Source: Tichowtungia aerotolerans (lineage in GTDB: Bacteria; Verrucomicrobiota; Kiritimatiellia; Kiritimatiellales; Tichowtungiaceae). Taken from it: a stretch of DNA of 64,000 nt. The notes below the pieces were generated by a model. It had not been told where the DNA came from. It did no database searches and worked only from the letters and a program-made list of their open reading frames with translations. Within the stretch, counting starts at the first letter, position 1, and the number at the start of each line of letters is the position of its first letter. Made by a program: the position numbers and the translations under genes. The DNA lies in assembly GCF_009905215.1 (NCBI RefSeq), contig NZ_CP047593.1, forward strand, positions 2,360,900 through 2,424,899, given 5' to 3'. Shown here piece after piece: positions 7,027-16,254 of this stretch.

Positions 7027-9852
7027 ATGGAGTCAAAGAAGACAGCCATTGTTGTCGCGCATACGCATTGGGATCGGGAGTGGCGATATCCGATCTGGAA
7101 GAACCGGTCGCTGCTGATTGAGTTTATGGATTGGCTGTTGGATATTCTCGAAACCGATCCGGAGTACGGCGGTTTTCTGCTCGACGGCCAGACCGTATGT
7201 ATCGCGGACTATCTGGAGATGCGTCCGGAGAAACGCGAGCGGATTGCCGCACAGGTCAAGGCCGGTAAACTGGCGATTGGGCCTTGGTATACGCTGCCGG
7301 ATCTCTTTCCGATTGCGGGGGAATGCCTGGTGAGGAACCTGCTGAAAGGCATCCGTTTTGCAGAAGAGCTTGGTGGATACAATCCGATTGCCTATCACAC
7401 GTTCGGTTGGGGGCAGACCGCCCAGTTCCCGCAGATTTATCAGGATATAGGCATTCACTATGCCGTGGCGGCCAAAAAAGTGTCGCATGAGCGTGCGCCG
7501 CACTGTGAGTTCCTGTGGACTGCTCCGGACGGATCACAGCTGCTGACATCGCGCCTCGGTGTGTTCACCCGTCAGAACGGTTATTTTTATCTTCATTTTC
7601 CGGTTCGACTGAACAATATCTATGATGAGAACCAGTATGCCTGGAAGTGGGGTGAAAGCGGAATCTGTTACCATCGGGCCGATGAGGAACTGCATGAGAA
7701 CGACTATTTTCGAATTGATCACGAGGACGGATATTACAAAGAAAATGTAAAGAATGCAGCCCAGCGCACTTGGGACAATATGGACGAAACGCTGGTTGGA
7801 GACTGGCGGATTCTGATGTGCGGCTGCGATTTTTCTACGCCGAATCCTTACCTGCCGCAAATGATTAAAGATTGCAACGAAGTACTGCCGGACATTGACT
7901 TCCGGATGGGCTCGCTTCAGGAATATTTTCAAGGATTGGAAAAACGAATTGATCGGGCCGAGATTCCGGCAGTTAACGGCGAACTGCGCGACGGGGAACC
8001 CTGCGGGGCATCTGCCAATGCATTGGCGACGAGGATTCACATTAAGCAGCTGAATAAAAAAGTGGAAAACGTGATGATCCGCCGCACGGAACCGTTGGCG
8101 GCATCGCTGATGATGCTGGGCGACGTGTATCCGACGGCATTCCTGGCCAGGGGCTGGGACTATCTCCTGAAAGCTCATCCGCACGATTCGATCAATGGAG
8201 TCACACAGGACAAAACAGTCGAAGACAACCTGTACCGCCTCAATCAGGCGCTGGAAATCGGGGAAACTGTTTATGAAGATTGCGTGGCCGGACTGCTGAA
8301 ACGGATTGATTTCTCAGCTTATGATAAACAGGACACCCTGCTTCTGCTGCACAATTCGCAGCCGCGTGCGATTCACGAAATTCTTCCGGTGGTGATCGAT
8401 ACGCCCCAGGAGGAAAATGTTTGGGCGGTCGGCGTTGAGGACATCGACGGAGCACCGCTGGCGGTGCAGGCGATTTCCCGCGACGAGCACAAACAGCCGG
8501 TGCACGACATTGAGGCGCGTCCGTGGCCATTCTATGTTGATCGACATCATCTCTATCTGGATACCGGGGATATTCCGGCTGGCGGTTACAAAGTGGTCCG
8601 GGTTGTCGCCGAAAGGACATTCTGGCGCGATGAAGAATGGTGGCCGGCGATGCGCAAGAGCGCGGGAAAGGATATCGGACAGGGAACCCGCTCGCTTGAA
8701 AATGAATTTCTGAAAGTAACCGTGAATGCCGACGGAACATTCGACCTGACCGACAAGTCGACGGATCGAGTGATTCCTGGAATGCATTATTTTGAAGACG
8801 ATGGTGATACGGGAGACTACTGGGCCTATTATCCGCCGTACGGCAATCAGGTGATTTCCAGCCGAGGATTCAATTCCCGGATCTGGATGGAAGACAACGG
8901 CCCGCTCAGCGCGACGATCGGGATAGAAACCTGCATGCAGATTCCGGCCCGCGCCGAATACGGCACGGCGAAGATTCAGGGATATGGCAGGCGGAGCGAC
9001 GAACTGGTGGACCTGAAAATCGTTTCCCGCATCACGCTGAATCGGGGCTGCCGCCACCTGAAGGTGAAGACCTCCATTGACAACCGGGCGCGGGACCATC
9101 GCGTGCGCCTGATGATTCCGACCGATATCCGGACGGACTTTTCGGATGCAGCGGGCCACTTTATCGTTGATCGGCGCGGTGCGGTTCACGAGTGCGACGC
9201 CGATGGTACATTCTATCCCGAGATGGCGCTGCGGCCGCAGGGCATCTTCGCCAGTGTCAGCGACGGCGACATCGGGCTGTCGGTGCTCAACAACTGCCTG
9301 ACGGAATTCCAGTTGATGACGGATGACCGCGGGACGATTGCGCTGACTCTGCTGCGTGCCATCCGGAACCGGATCTGTACCGAATCCCGGATTTCTTCGG
9401 AGTTTCCGAATAAGCTCGGCAGTCAGATGCTGCAGACCGTGGACTATGAATATGCCGTGTACCCGCACCGGGGCGACTGGCAGCAGGCAAACGTGTTTGC
9501 GGAAGCCGACGCGCTGAATGCCAAACCGGCAGCGGTTCAGGTTTCCAACAGCGGCGGCGGAGACCTGTCGCCATCCGCCGGTTTCTATTCGATTGAGAAC
9601 GAAACGCTGGTCCTGTCTAGTGTGAAGAAAGCCGAGGACCGGAACTCGCTGGTCCTCCGACTTTATAATCCAACGAAAGAGCTGCAGACTGGCGCGGTAA
9701 CATTCGGTTTTCCGCTGGAGCGCGTGTGGAAGATCAACCTGAACGAAGTTCGCGGGAACGAACTTCCCGTGAAGGCCGGGACGGTTTCGCTGTCTGTTCC
9801 CTCCGGAAAAATTGTTACGCTTGAAGTGGAATCGAAAGGGAGTGCGCAGTGA
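7027..9852 (+). CDS. GH38-like alpha-mannosidase family protein lacking the usual nucleophile
   Basis: The product has 941 residues. ATG 7027 is preferred over the in-frame TTG at 7024; GAGAGGG lies upstream. The N-terminal (beta/alpha)7 domain shows the zinc motif AHTHWDREW (H12, H14, D16) and the LLDGQT loop. The family's WxxDxFG nucleophile segment reads here AYHTFGWGQTAQFPQI, with His124 where Asp is expected. The middle and C-terminal beta domains follow to the end, and no signal peptide is seen, so it acts in the cytoplasm on imported oligosaccharides. The GTG start of the sulfatase overlaps its stop codon. This may be a divergent GH38 branch with another nucleophile. One imperfect TTTCCAA palindrome at 7926 encodes FQGLEK. 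Confidence 0.75.
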   Translation: MESKKTAIVVAHTHWDREWRYPIWKNRSLLIEFMDWLLDILETDPEYGGFLLDGQTVCIADYLEMRPEKRERIAAQVKAGKLAIGPWYTLPDLFPIAGECLVRNLLKGIRFAEELGGYNPIAYHTFGWGQTAQFPQIYQDIGIHYAVAAKKVSHERAPHCEFLWTAPDGSQLLTSRLGVFTRQNGYFYLHFPVRLNNIYDENQYAWKWGESGICYHRADEELHENDYFRIDHEDGYYKENVKNAAQRTWDNMDETLVGDWRILMCGCDFSTPNPYLPQMIKDCNEVLPDIDFRMGSLQEYFQGLEKRIDRAEIPAVNGELRDGEPCGASANALATRIHIKQLNKKVENVMIRRTEPLAASLMMLGDVYPTAFLARGWDYLLKAHPHDSINGVTQDKTVEDNLYRLNQALEIGETVYEDCVAGLLKRIDFSAYDKQDTLLLLHNSQPRAIHEILPVVIDTPQEENVWAVGVEDIDGAPLAVQAISRDEHKQPVHDIEARPWPFYVDRHHLYLDTGDIPAGGYKVVRVVAERTFWRDEEWWPAMRKSAGKDIGQGTRSLENEFLKVTVNADGTFDLTDKSTDRVIPGMHYFEDDGDTGDYWAYYPPYGNQVISSRGFNSRIWMEDNGPLSATIGIETCMQIPARAEYGTAKIQGYGRRSDELVDLKIVSRITLNRGCRHLKVKTSIDNRARDHRVRLMIPTDIRTDFSDAAGHFIVDRRGAVHECDADGTFYPEMALRPQGIFASVSDGDIGLSVLNNCLTEFQLMTDDRGTIALTLLRAIRNRICTESRISSEFPNKLGSQMLQTVDYEYAVYPHRGDWQQANVFAEADALNAKPAAVQVSNSGGGDLSPSAGFYSIENETLVLSSVKKAEDRNSLVLRLYNPTKELQTGAVTFGFPLERVWKINLNEVRGNELPVKAGTVSLSVPSGKIVTLEVESKGSAQ
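7926..7942. repeat. HIP-like 17-bp palindrome (TTTTCAA-GGA-TTGGAAA)
   Basis: One mismatch from the TTTCCAA-N3-TTGGAAA consensus. It is the only copy in the first 16 kb, inside the GH38-like gene. Confidence 0.6.
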
Positions 9853-11295
9853 AAAACATATTCGGGGAACTGATGTTTACATCGGGCCTGCTGGTGACGG
9901 GGACGGCGTTGGCGAATGATTCGAGTTCCCTTAAACCTAATGTGCTCCTAATTGTGGCCGATGATTTTGGCAGTGGTTCGCACGCCGCACCTGAACCGGC
10001 TGGCTGAACAGGGCATGCGCTTTACCAATGCCAATACGCCTGCATCGGTCTGCTCTCCGACACGGTATGCATTGCTGACCGGCCGTTATGCTTGGCGCGG
10101 ACCGCTGCCGTTCGGGGTGGTCGGCATCAACGATCCTCTGACCATTGAACCGGATCGTCCAACCGTTGGCGGTCTGATGAAACGATCCGGATATCGTACG
10201 GCACAGATCGGAAAATGGCATCTGGGATATGGAGACCGCATGCTGTCGAACCCTGCGGAGCGTATCGACCATCTTTCTCCGGGACCCAACGATCTCGGTT
10301 TCGACTATCATTTCGGCCTGCCGCAGAATCTGGACGACCCGTTGCGGGTCTGGATTGAAAACGACGGAATTTACGGTCTTCGCTCGCTAAAGATCAGTCA
10401 GTATGCTCATTCTTTTTATGGCGGAACCTATGCGGGGTTTGATGCGCCGCAGCGCAGCCGGGAAGAGGCGACGGAGTTCCTGACGGAACGGGCGTCCGAC
10501 TGGATTCGGAAAGTGCACCGGGACAAGCCGGATCAGCCGTTCTTTCTCTACTTTGCTCCGCCGGCGGTTCATCATCCGATTGTGCCGTCAGAAACCATGC
10601 GCGGCACAAGTGATTGCGGAGCATACGGTGACTTTATTCAGGATCTGGACCTGTCGGTCGGTCGGCTGATCGGCACGCTGGCTTACGAAGGAATTCTGGA
10701 TGACACGCTGGTTATCTTCACGGCGGACAACGGGGCCGACCTTCCCGATTCGCCCAATCAGCCTGAAATACGGGCCCGGCAGGCGGGGCTGCTGGCGAAC
10801 GGTCCGCTGCGCGGAGACAAGCACCGGATTTACGAAGGCGGCATGCGCGTTCCGCTGATTGTCCGCTGGCCGGGGCGGGTGCCGGCGGGGTCGGTGGCCG
10901 ACCACATGGTGAATATTGTTGATATTTATGCAACCTTGGCGAATGTCCTCAGCGACCGGCTGAAGGACGGTGAGGCTCCCGACAGCTTCAGCTTCCTGCC
11001 GACCCTGCTGGGCGAAGAGCAACCGGATCGACGTTCGATGGTAAGCGACAGCGAGGCTGGAATTCTCGCGCTGCGCTCCGGGACGTGGAAATACATTGAA
11101 GGGAAATTCCCGGACTCCATGTCGGCGAACCATAAAATGCGCGCCGGTTATTTCCGCGGGGAAGATGAGCGGGCACTGTACGACCTGGTCGCCGATCCTG
11201 GGGAGCAGCACAACCTGATCGGCGAATATCCGGAGGTTGCTGAACAGATGCAGAAGACGCTGGATGCGTATCGGAAAAATGGGAAATCCCGCTGA
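9849..11295 (+). pseudogene. S1-family sulfatase with an N-terminal frame-disrupting deletion
   Basis: GTG 9849 overlaps the GH38 stop and opens a signal peptide followed by KPNVLLIVADDFG, the normal N-terminus with the metal-binding DD pair. After Gly (9969-9971) this frame runs only to a stop near 10002. The family sequence resumes in another frame at about 9973 with VRTPHLNRLAEQG. About 10-13 residues usually found between DDFG and the TPxLxRLA helix are missing, so a deletion not divisible by three explains the break. Everything downstream is intact: CSPTR with formylglycine Cys (10051-10053), the HxPxxPS region, TADNGAD and GGMRVPLIVRWPG. It is a recent pseudogene, a phase-variable allele or an assembly error. 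Confidence 0.75.
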
Positions 11296-11354
11296 TTTTT
11301 ATGAAGTAAAGAACAGCGTTTTTCGGGCACGAAACGTGGATGAAAAGGAATGGA

Positions 11355-11737
11355 ATGAAGAAAAAAGCAGGGTGTATCGCGACGATCATCTGTACCGTAT
11401 GCTGGGCAGCATCGGCGGATGTGACCGTGAATTTTGAGAACGCGATTGGTCCGGGGCGCGATGAAAAAAGCGTGGGGTCGATGACGCTGAATTTTTCCGT
11501 GGACGATTCCGGGCGGGTTACGCTGGATACGGTGTCCCTGGCCCGTCCGACGGAGGTTTCAACAGAAGCTGTGAAAACCTGGCTCGGTCCAGTGGGAACG
11601 GTGGACTGGAAGGGCGCCCGCGGAACGGAATTTTCAATCACGCTGGATGGCCGAAAGGCCGGCAATAAAACGGTGAACATTCTGCGGTTGAGCCGACCCG
11701 CTAATTCCTGGGGTACGCTGGGGGGGGCGGCGGAAAC
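11355..11737 (+). pseudogene. Secreted protein of unknown function, 3' end cut off by the IS element
   Basis: ATG 11355 gives a signal peptide (MKKKAGCIATIICTVCWAASA). About 105 mature residues follow, rich in T, S and V with DVTVNFENAIG near the start, and I do not recognise a family. The reading frame enters the left terminal repeat of the IS3 element at 11738 and stops at 11768 after about 10 foreign residues. Bases 13059-13137 beyond the insertion may hold its original 3' end but show no convincing continuation. It lies 60 bases after the sulfatase, so it probably belonged to the same operon. Confidence 0.55.
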
Positions 11738-11813
11738 TGACGTTCACCCCGAAAACTGGACCAGTTGATACTTTAGGATTCGGCTTCGTTTAACCTCATG
11801 ATAAGGAGGACGA

Positions 11814-12080
11814 ATGAAGCGGAAGAGATACACAGAGGAACAGATCGTATATGCCCTGAAGCAGGCGGAGAACGGCGAGAAGATAGCCGAACTATGCCGG
11901 TCGATGGGAGTCAGTGAGGCCACGTTTTACAACTGGCGCAAGAAGTACAAGGGGCTTGGAGTAAGCGAGGTGCGGGAGTTACGCATGTTACGTGATGAAA
12001 ACCGCAAGTTGAAGCAGCTCGTAGCCGACCTGAGTCTGGACAAGCACATCTTGCAGGAGGTCATTGCAAAAAAGCTCTGA
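11814..12080 (+). CDS. IS3-family transposase OrfA (HTH_Tnp_1)
   Basis: The product is 88 residues behind AAGGAGG. The N-terminal helix-turn-helix ([16 protein letters not shown] to [13 protein letters not shown]) is followed by a leucine-zipper-like segment ([20 protein letters not shown]). It binds the terminal repeats and regulates transposition. Near its end, A6G at 12068-12074 is read as A AAA AAG in its frame, the classic slippery heptamer for -1 frameshifting into OrfB. Confidence 0.9.
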   Translation: MKRKRYTEEQIVYALKQAENGEKIAELCRSMGVSEATFYNWRKKYKGLGVSEVRELRMLRDENRKLKQLVADLSLDKHILQEVIAKKL

Positions 12081-12973
12081 AGCCTGCACGGAAGCGCGAA
12101 CTGGCCGAGGGGGCATGTGATGCATACGGACTCTCGGGCCGCCGGGCGTGCGGGCTTTTTGAGTTAAGCCGGACCACCTTTTTCTACAAAGCGAAGCCTC
12201 GGGACGATGAGGCGCTTCGTCTGCGGATTAAGGAACTGGCCGCTAAACGTGTCCGGTTCGGTTACCGGCGCATTCATGTTCTGTTGCGCCGGGAAGGATG
12301 GGAGATTAATCACAAAAGAGTCTATCGGGTCTACATGGAGGAAAACCTTGCCGTTCGCACGAAACCCCGTAAAAAGTTGGCGAACCGGCCTCGTGTTCCT
12401 CTTGAGCAGGCTGCCGGGCCCAACGAGCAATGGAGTATGGACTTTGTGATGGATCGCACCGAGGACGGGCGTCACTTCAGGATACTGACGGTAGTCGATA
12501 ACTTTAGTCGGGAATGCCTGGCGCTATATGCTGACCGATCCATCACCGGTGAAAAGGTCGCGTCTTGTCTGAACGGAGTGGCTAATCAACGCGGTTATCC
12601 CAAAAGCATTCGTGTGGACAACGGAAGCGAGTTTTACTCCAGGTCGATGGATGCCTGGACATATCATCATGAGGTCGCCATGGAGTTTATCCGACCGGGT
12701 AAGCCGACCGAAAATGGATACATCGAAAGCTTCAACGGAAAGTTGAGGGATGAATGTTTGAATGTGGAGCTTTTCTTCGGAGTGGACGATGCCCGTGATA
12801 AACTCGCAGCATGGAAAAAAGATTACAATGAGCAGCGACCGCATAAGTCGCTTGATAACAAGACTCCGACGGAATATATAGGTGCGTGGATGGAGGCGTC
12901 CGCGCTTCCCACCCTCCTCCGGAGGAGGGAGGGAACCCAGAGAACACAGCAACTATTAGAAGCCGTATTTTAG
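12074..12973 (+). CDS. IS3-family transposase OrfB (DDE integrase), made as an OrfAB -1 frameshift fusion
   Basis: The -1 frame is open from the slippery A6G through 12973, about 300 residues, with no suitable independent start near its beginning. The fusion is therefore the likely route. HTH_21 ([20 protein letters not shown] to [14 protein letters not shown]) precedes the rve core. The DDE triad is visible: D in WSMDFVMD, D in RVDNGSEF and E in [16 protein letters not shown]. The reading frame is undamaged, so the element is probably active. Confidence 0.9.
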   Translation, partial: ALKPARKRELAEGACDAYGLSGRRACGLFELSRTTFFYKAKPRDDEALRLRIKELAAKRVRFGYRRIHVLLRREGWEINHKRVYRVYMEENLAVRTKPRKKLANRPRVPLEQAAGPNEQWSMDFVMDRTEDGRHFRILTVVDNFSRECLALYADRSITGEKVASCLNGVANQRGYPKSIRVDNGSEFYSRSMDAWTYHHEVAMEFIRPGKPTENGYIESFNGKLRDECLNVELFFGVDDARDKLAAWKKDYNEQRPHKSLDNKTPTEYIGAWMEASALPTLLRRREGTQRTQQLLEAVF

Positions 12974-13199
12974 AGGCTCAGTGGTCCAATCGACGGGGGC
13001 AGGTCAATACCCGTGCTGGACTCTCATTAGAACCTGTCCAGTCCATGGGGGCAGGTCAAATACGCTATCGTTTATATCGCCGATTCGGACGTTTAGATTT
13101 GGTCCAATGGAAACCATTCGGTGAGTTGTGCAGTTAAGTCGGGTTTGTCTAATTTTGGTGGCTTTTTTCAACGGGTTTGTATCAACCGTTATTGATTTT

Positions 13200-14240
13200 T
13201 TAAACATTAAAACAGTTTCGAACCGACTGTCGCTCGATCAATTGGAACGGAATAATTAATTTGCTGAGAGGAGCATCGGGGGTATTGATCCTCTGCAACA
13301 TGATTTTGGCTCCCTCTTCTCCCATTCGCTTTCGATCAATACGAATAGTGGTGAGCATCGGGTCAGATTTAATCGCGAAGTCAGTATCATCATATCCCGT
13401 TATACTGATCTGTTCCGGAATATTGACGCCGGCTTCCTGTAATCCTTTCATGATGTGGAATGCTTGATCATCATTAATGGTGACGACAGCTGTTGCTGAA
13501 ATTTTCTGTTTCAGGTTTTGTAAAATAATATTTACTGCATCTTCATCTGTATCAACGGCGATCACCTTGCAGGCTTCCTCGCTTAGGCCTAATTGACGAA
13601 TCTGAGCTTCAAACCCCATGCAACGGGCAGTTTCATTGAAATTAGTGAACTTGTGACGGAACATGATGATGCGTCGATGTCCCTGATTATAGAGATAAGA
13701 AGTCAGTTCCATTATGGCGCGAAAGCCGTCGGATGTGACTGAATCCAGGGAGACGCCGGCGATATCGGTATCGAGCATGAGAAAAGGAATTGAAGTGTGG
13801 TTTAGTTTTTCCTTAAAATCATCTGAATAGCCTCCCATGAGAATGGTGCCGTCCACATAGCCTTCCCGAATGAATTTTGGTAGGTCATCATGCTGGGTAG
13901 AGAGATCGTATCCTGCGAGCAGGAGGTTGTAGTTTGCTTTGGTCAGGGTCTCTTCCAAGCCTTCCATGACTTCAGAGTAAAAAATATTCCCGAAAATCTC
14001 AGTGCAGGAGGGGTAAAAGAGAATGCCTATAGTTTCCGTTGTTCTAGTGCGGAGATTTTTTCCAGCAGCACTGGGGTAATACCCAATTTTCTTGCAGGTT
14101 TCCAGGACTCTTTTTTTTGTGGCCTTTCCGATTCGGCCCTGATTGTTCAGGACGCAGGAGACCGTGGCGATGGAGCAGTTAGCAACCCGTGCCACATCCT
14201 TGATTGTCGGGTTTTTTAAATTTGTGGATATTTTGTTCAT
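13200..14240 (-). CDS. LacI-family transcriptional regulator
   Basis: The product is 346 residues. The N-terminal helix-turn-helix (PTIKDVARVANCSIATVSCVLN) and hinge (RVLETCKKIGYYPSAAGKNLRT) are typical of LacI/GalR, and the rest is a periplasmic-binding-protein-like effector domain ending with GYDDTDFAIKSDPMLTTI. It is convergent with the carbohydrate cluster and separated from it only by the IS element. AAACGTT sites at 4733, 5089 and 6963 are plausible targets, so I infer it represses or activates the hydrolase units in response to a released sugar. No such site is seen before its own start, so autoregulation is not supported. Confidence 0.85.
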   Translation of the reverse strand: MNKISTNLKNPTIKDVARVANCSIATVSCVLNNQGRIGKATKKRVLETCKKIGYYPSAAGKNLRTRTTETIGILFYPSCTEIFGNIFYSEVMEGLEETLTKANYNLLLAGYDLSTQHDDLPKFIREGYVDGTILMGGYSDDFKEKLNHTSIPFLMLDTDIAGVSLDSVTSDGFRAIMELTSYLYNQGHRRIIMFRHKFTNFNETARCMGFEAQIRQLGLSEEACKVIAVDTDEDAVNIILQNLKQKISATAVVTINDDQAFHIMKGLQEAGVNIPEQISITGYDDTDFAIKSDPMLTTIRIDRKRMGEEGAKIMLQRINTPDAPLSKLIIPFQLIERQSVRNCFNV

Positions 14241-14518
14241 GAAGGAAATATTTCGCCTACCGAATTTGTCTACGCCTTATTCTTAATTATTGCACGACTT
14301 TTTCGGAAAAATAGACTGTAAGATTATTCCTGACTGTTCGCATCGTAAGGTCGCCGGATTGCAGTACAATGAGTTTTCATTATTGAGATAGTGGGTGGCA
14401 TTCATTTTTGAAATGAAATCGCTCCAAAGGCCGAGAAGTATGAAAATGAACAAGGAGTTTGACTGGATTTATACGTGCTGCGCAAAAGCATGTGAACCCT
14501 GTTGTGGGAGCAACTTGA

Positions 14519-14566
14519 GAGAGGCTTCAAAAGCTAATGCGCCATAGTGATATTACACTGACAACC
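14519..14566 (+). pseudogene. Possible C-terminal scrap of a tyrosine recombinase
   Basis: The translation ERLQKLMRHSDITLTT resembles the segment just before the catalytic Tyr in phage-type integrases (LxxLMRHSDIxLT). A stop codon immediately precedes it and the following residues do not match, so only about 16 codons remain. Its position about 215 bases from a tRNA gene fits an old integration site. The match is short and could be chance. Confidence 0.35.
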
Positions 14567-14718
14567 GGAAGGAAGCTATGCAGGCACGAGCCAGCTTCCA
14601 ATGAAGCAGGCGTTGGACGGGGTGTTTGCTCTATAGAGCGTCTGAAAGTGTCAGATCTTTCTTCTGCTCTAGATTCGGCATTTAAGGGGGGGGCAATCGC
14701 TCGAAGGCGATATACAAC

Positions 14719-14743
14719 GAAAGCCCCTGTTAATGGGGCTTTC
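14719..14743 (-). terminator. Hairpin downstream of tRNA-Ser
   Basis: GAAAGCCCC / GGGGCTTTC forms a perfect 9-bp stem with a 7-base loop, about 40 bases past the tRNA 3' end. The T tail on the minus strand is weak (GTTGTAT). Confidence 0.55.
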
Positions 14744-14777
14744 AGTCGTTGTCTGGTCCAGAGTATCCCGGATAAAA

Positions 14778-14873
<96 letters not shown>

Positions 14874-14927
14874 GCAGGAACGGTTTATGTATGATATTCC
14901 CGATCAAAGCGCAACGGGAAAAGGCAA

Positions 14928-16139
14928 CTATCTGTTCTTTCGCTGCTCATCCCACCAAATCAGCTCTTTTTCGTGGCGTCCGGTGGTGCGGGCTGCAAAC
15001 TTGAAATAAAGAAATGCATCCAGAAAATCGCGGTGGCGCAGCATGCGATTGGTGTTTTTTCCGCTCATTTTCAGGAAACGCGGCTGAGCGGCCATGATGG
15101 AGGCAATATGGGCGGTGACTGCTTTGGGAATCCGGATGCGGTCGCACAGCTGGCCGATATGGCGGTGAGTTGCTTCGGTGAGCGCCTCGGCATGCGAGAG
15201 GTTTTCGCTTTTCATCAGGTGTTCGGCGACCCATTCGTGGTATTCGCCGAAAAACAGGGCGAAGAGCAGAGCGGGGTTGATATCGATGCCGGCGTGTCGC
15301 CAGCGATCAATCTGCTTAAAGGTCTTTTGCATCCAATGGGTTTTCCCCTCGCCATCCGGAGCTTTGAGCCACGCTCCGATTTCCGGAAAGAGGTGTTCGA
15401 ACACCTGCAGTTCGCAGCTGAGCATAAAGACCTGTTCTGCTTTTCCGCAGTGCATCAGTTTGAGGATTTCTTCATAAAGCCGGGAGGAGGAGCATCCTTC
15501 GAGCCGCTCAGCCTGTTCACGGGCTGCTTTTTTTGCTGCGGGCTCAATATCAAAGCCCAGTGTGGCAGCAAACCGCAAGGCGCGCAGGATGCGGACGGGA
15601 TCTTCGGTAAAGCGAACGTCGGGGTCGCCGATGACGCGGATGATTTTCTGCTGCAGGTCTTTGAGTCCGTCGGCGTAGTCGATGATGGAAAAGTCGGCAA
15701 TGTTGTAGAAGAGCGCATTAATCGTGAAGTCGCGGCGCAGAGCGTCTTCTTCTGGGGTGCCGAAAACATTGTCGCGCAGTACCAGGCCCTCCTCGGATAC
15801 ACAATGGCAGTTTTCTCCACAGGTTTCGGGTTCAGGGGAAGGCGCGCGGAATGTAGCCACTTCGATGATTTCATTTCGGAAATAGACATGGGCGAGCCGA
15901 AAACGACGCCCAATGAGCCTGCAGTTTCGGAACGTTTTTTTGACTTCTTCGGGGGTGGCGTTGGTTGCTACGTCGAAGTCTTTCGGGTTGCGTTTCAAAA
16001 GCAGATCGCGTACACCGCCGCCTGCGAGATAGGCGGTGTATCCGGCATCTTTCAGGCCGTAAAGCACTTTAAGGGCTGCGGAGCTGATCTGCTTGCGGCT
16101 GACGACGTGATCGGGGCGGGCTATAATGTTTGGGTCCAT
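14928..16139 (-). CDS. pcnB: Poly(A) polymerase / CCA-adding-type nucleotidyltransferase
   Basis: The product is 403 residues. The class II nucleotidyltransferase core is clear: LAGGGVRDLLLKRNPKDFDVAT carries the GG motif and catalytic DxD. Further along come the RRDFTINAL motif, DPVRILRALRFAATLGF and the ERLEGCSSSRLYEE neck. GRRFRLAHVYF is the feature that usually separates PcnB from CCA transferases, so I call PcnB. It adds 3' A tails to RNA, or CCA if the call is wrong. The start codon has no strong ribosome site. A pair of palindromes follows in the spacer toward the DUF4186 gene. Confidence 0.75.
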   Translation of the reverse strand: MDPNIIARPDHVVSRKQISSAALKVLYGLKDAGYTAYLAGGGVRDLLLKRNPKDFDVATNATPEEVKKTFRNCRLIGRRFRLAHVYFRNEIIEVATFRAPSPEPETCGENCHCVSEEGLVLRDNVFGTPEEDALRRDFTINALFYNIADFSIIDYADGLKDLQQKIIRVIGDPDVRFTEDPVRILRALRFAATLGFDIEPAAKKAAREQAERLEGCSSSRLYEEILKLMHCGKAEQVFMLSCELQVFEHLFPEIGAWLKAPDGEGKTHWMQKTFKQIDRWRHAGIDINPALLFALFFGEYHEWVAEHLMKSENLSHAEALTEATHRHIGQLCDRIRIPKAVTAHIASIMAAQPRFLKMSGKNTNRMLRHRDFLDAFLYFKFAARTTGRHEKELIWWDEQRKNR

Positions 16140-16153
16140 AAAAACAATTCAAT

Positions 16154-16170
16154 TTTCCAAATGTTGGAAA
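16154..16170. repeat. HIP-like palindrome, perfect arms (ATG spacer)
   Basis: TTTCCAA-ATG-TTGGAAA in the spacer just upstream of pcnB. First of three copies here at offsets of 52 and 31 bases. Confidence 0.85.
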
Positions 16171-16205
16171 AATGTAAGCCCAGAGAGGAGCCTGTGAAAG
16201 GCTTT

Positions 16206-16222
16206 TTTACAAACCTTGGAAA
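16206..16222. repeat. HIP-like palindrome (TTTACAA-ACC-TTGGAAA)
   Basis: One arm mismatch. Second copy in the pcnB-DUF4186 spacer. Confidence 0.7.
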
Positions 16223-16236
16223 TTTTTCGGTCGATT

Positions 16237-16253
16237 TTTCCAGGGATTGGACA
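16237..16253. repeat. HIP-like palindrome, degenerate (TTTCCAG-GGA-TTGGACA)
   Basis: Two arm mismatches. It abuts the stop codon of the DUF4186 gene. Confidence 0.5.
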
Positions 16254-16254
16254 G

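Larger units (their letters stand above)
11738..13058 (+). mobile_element. IS3-family element, IS407-like, with two possible right ends
   Basis: The left end starts TGACGTTCACCCC, followed by CTGGACCAG. The right end GGGGGCAGGTCA occurs twice, ending at 13006 and at 13058, and its inverse TGACCTGCCCCC is the usual IS407/IS51-type terminus. With the first end the element is 1269 bp, with the second 1321 bp. Flanking bases (AAAC left; ATAC or AATA right) give no clean target duplication, so a second related element may have left the outer end behind. The transposase is intact. The insertion truncates the secreted-protein gene at 11355. Confidence 0.85.
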
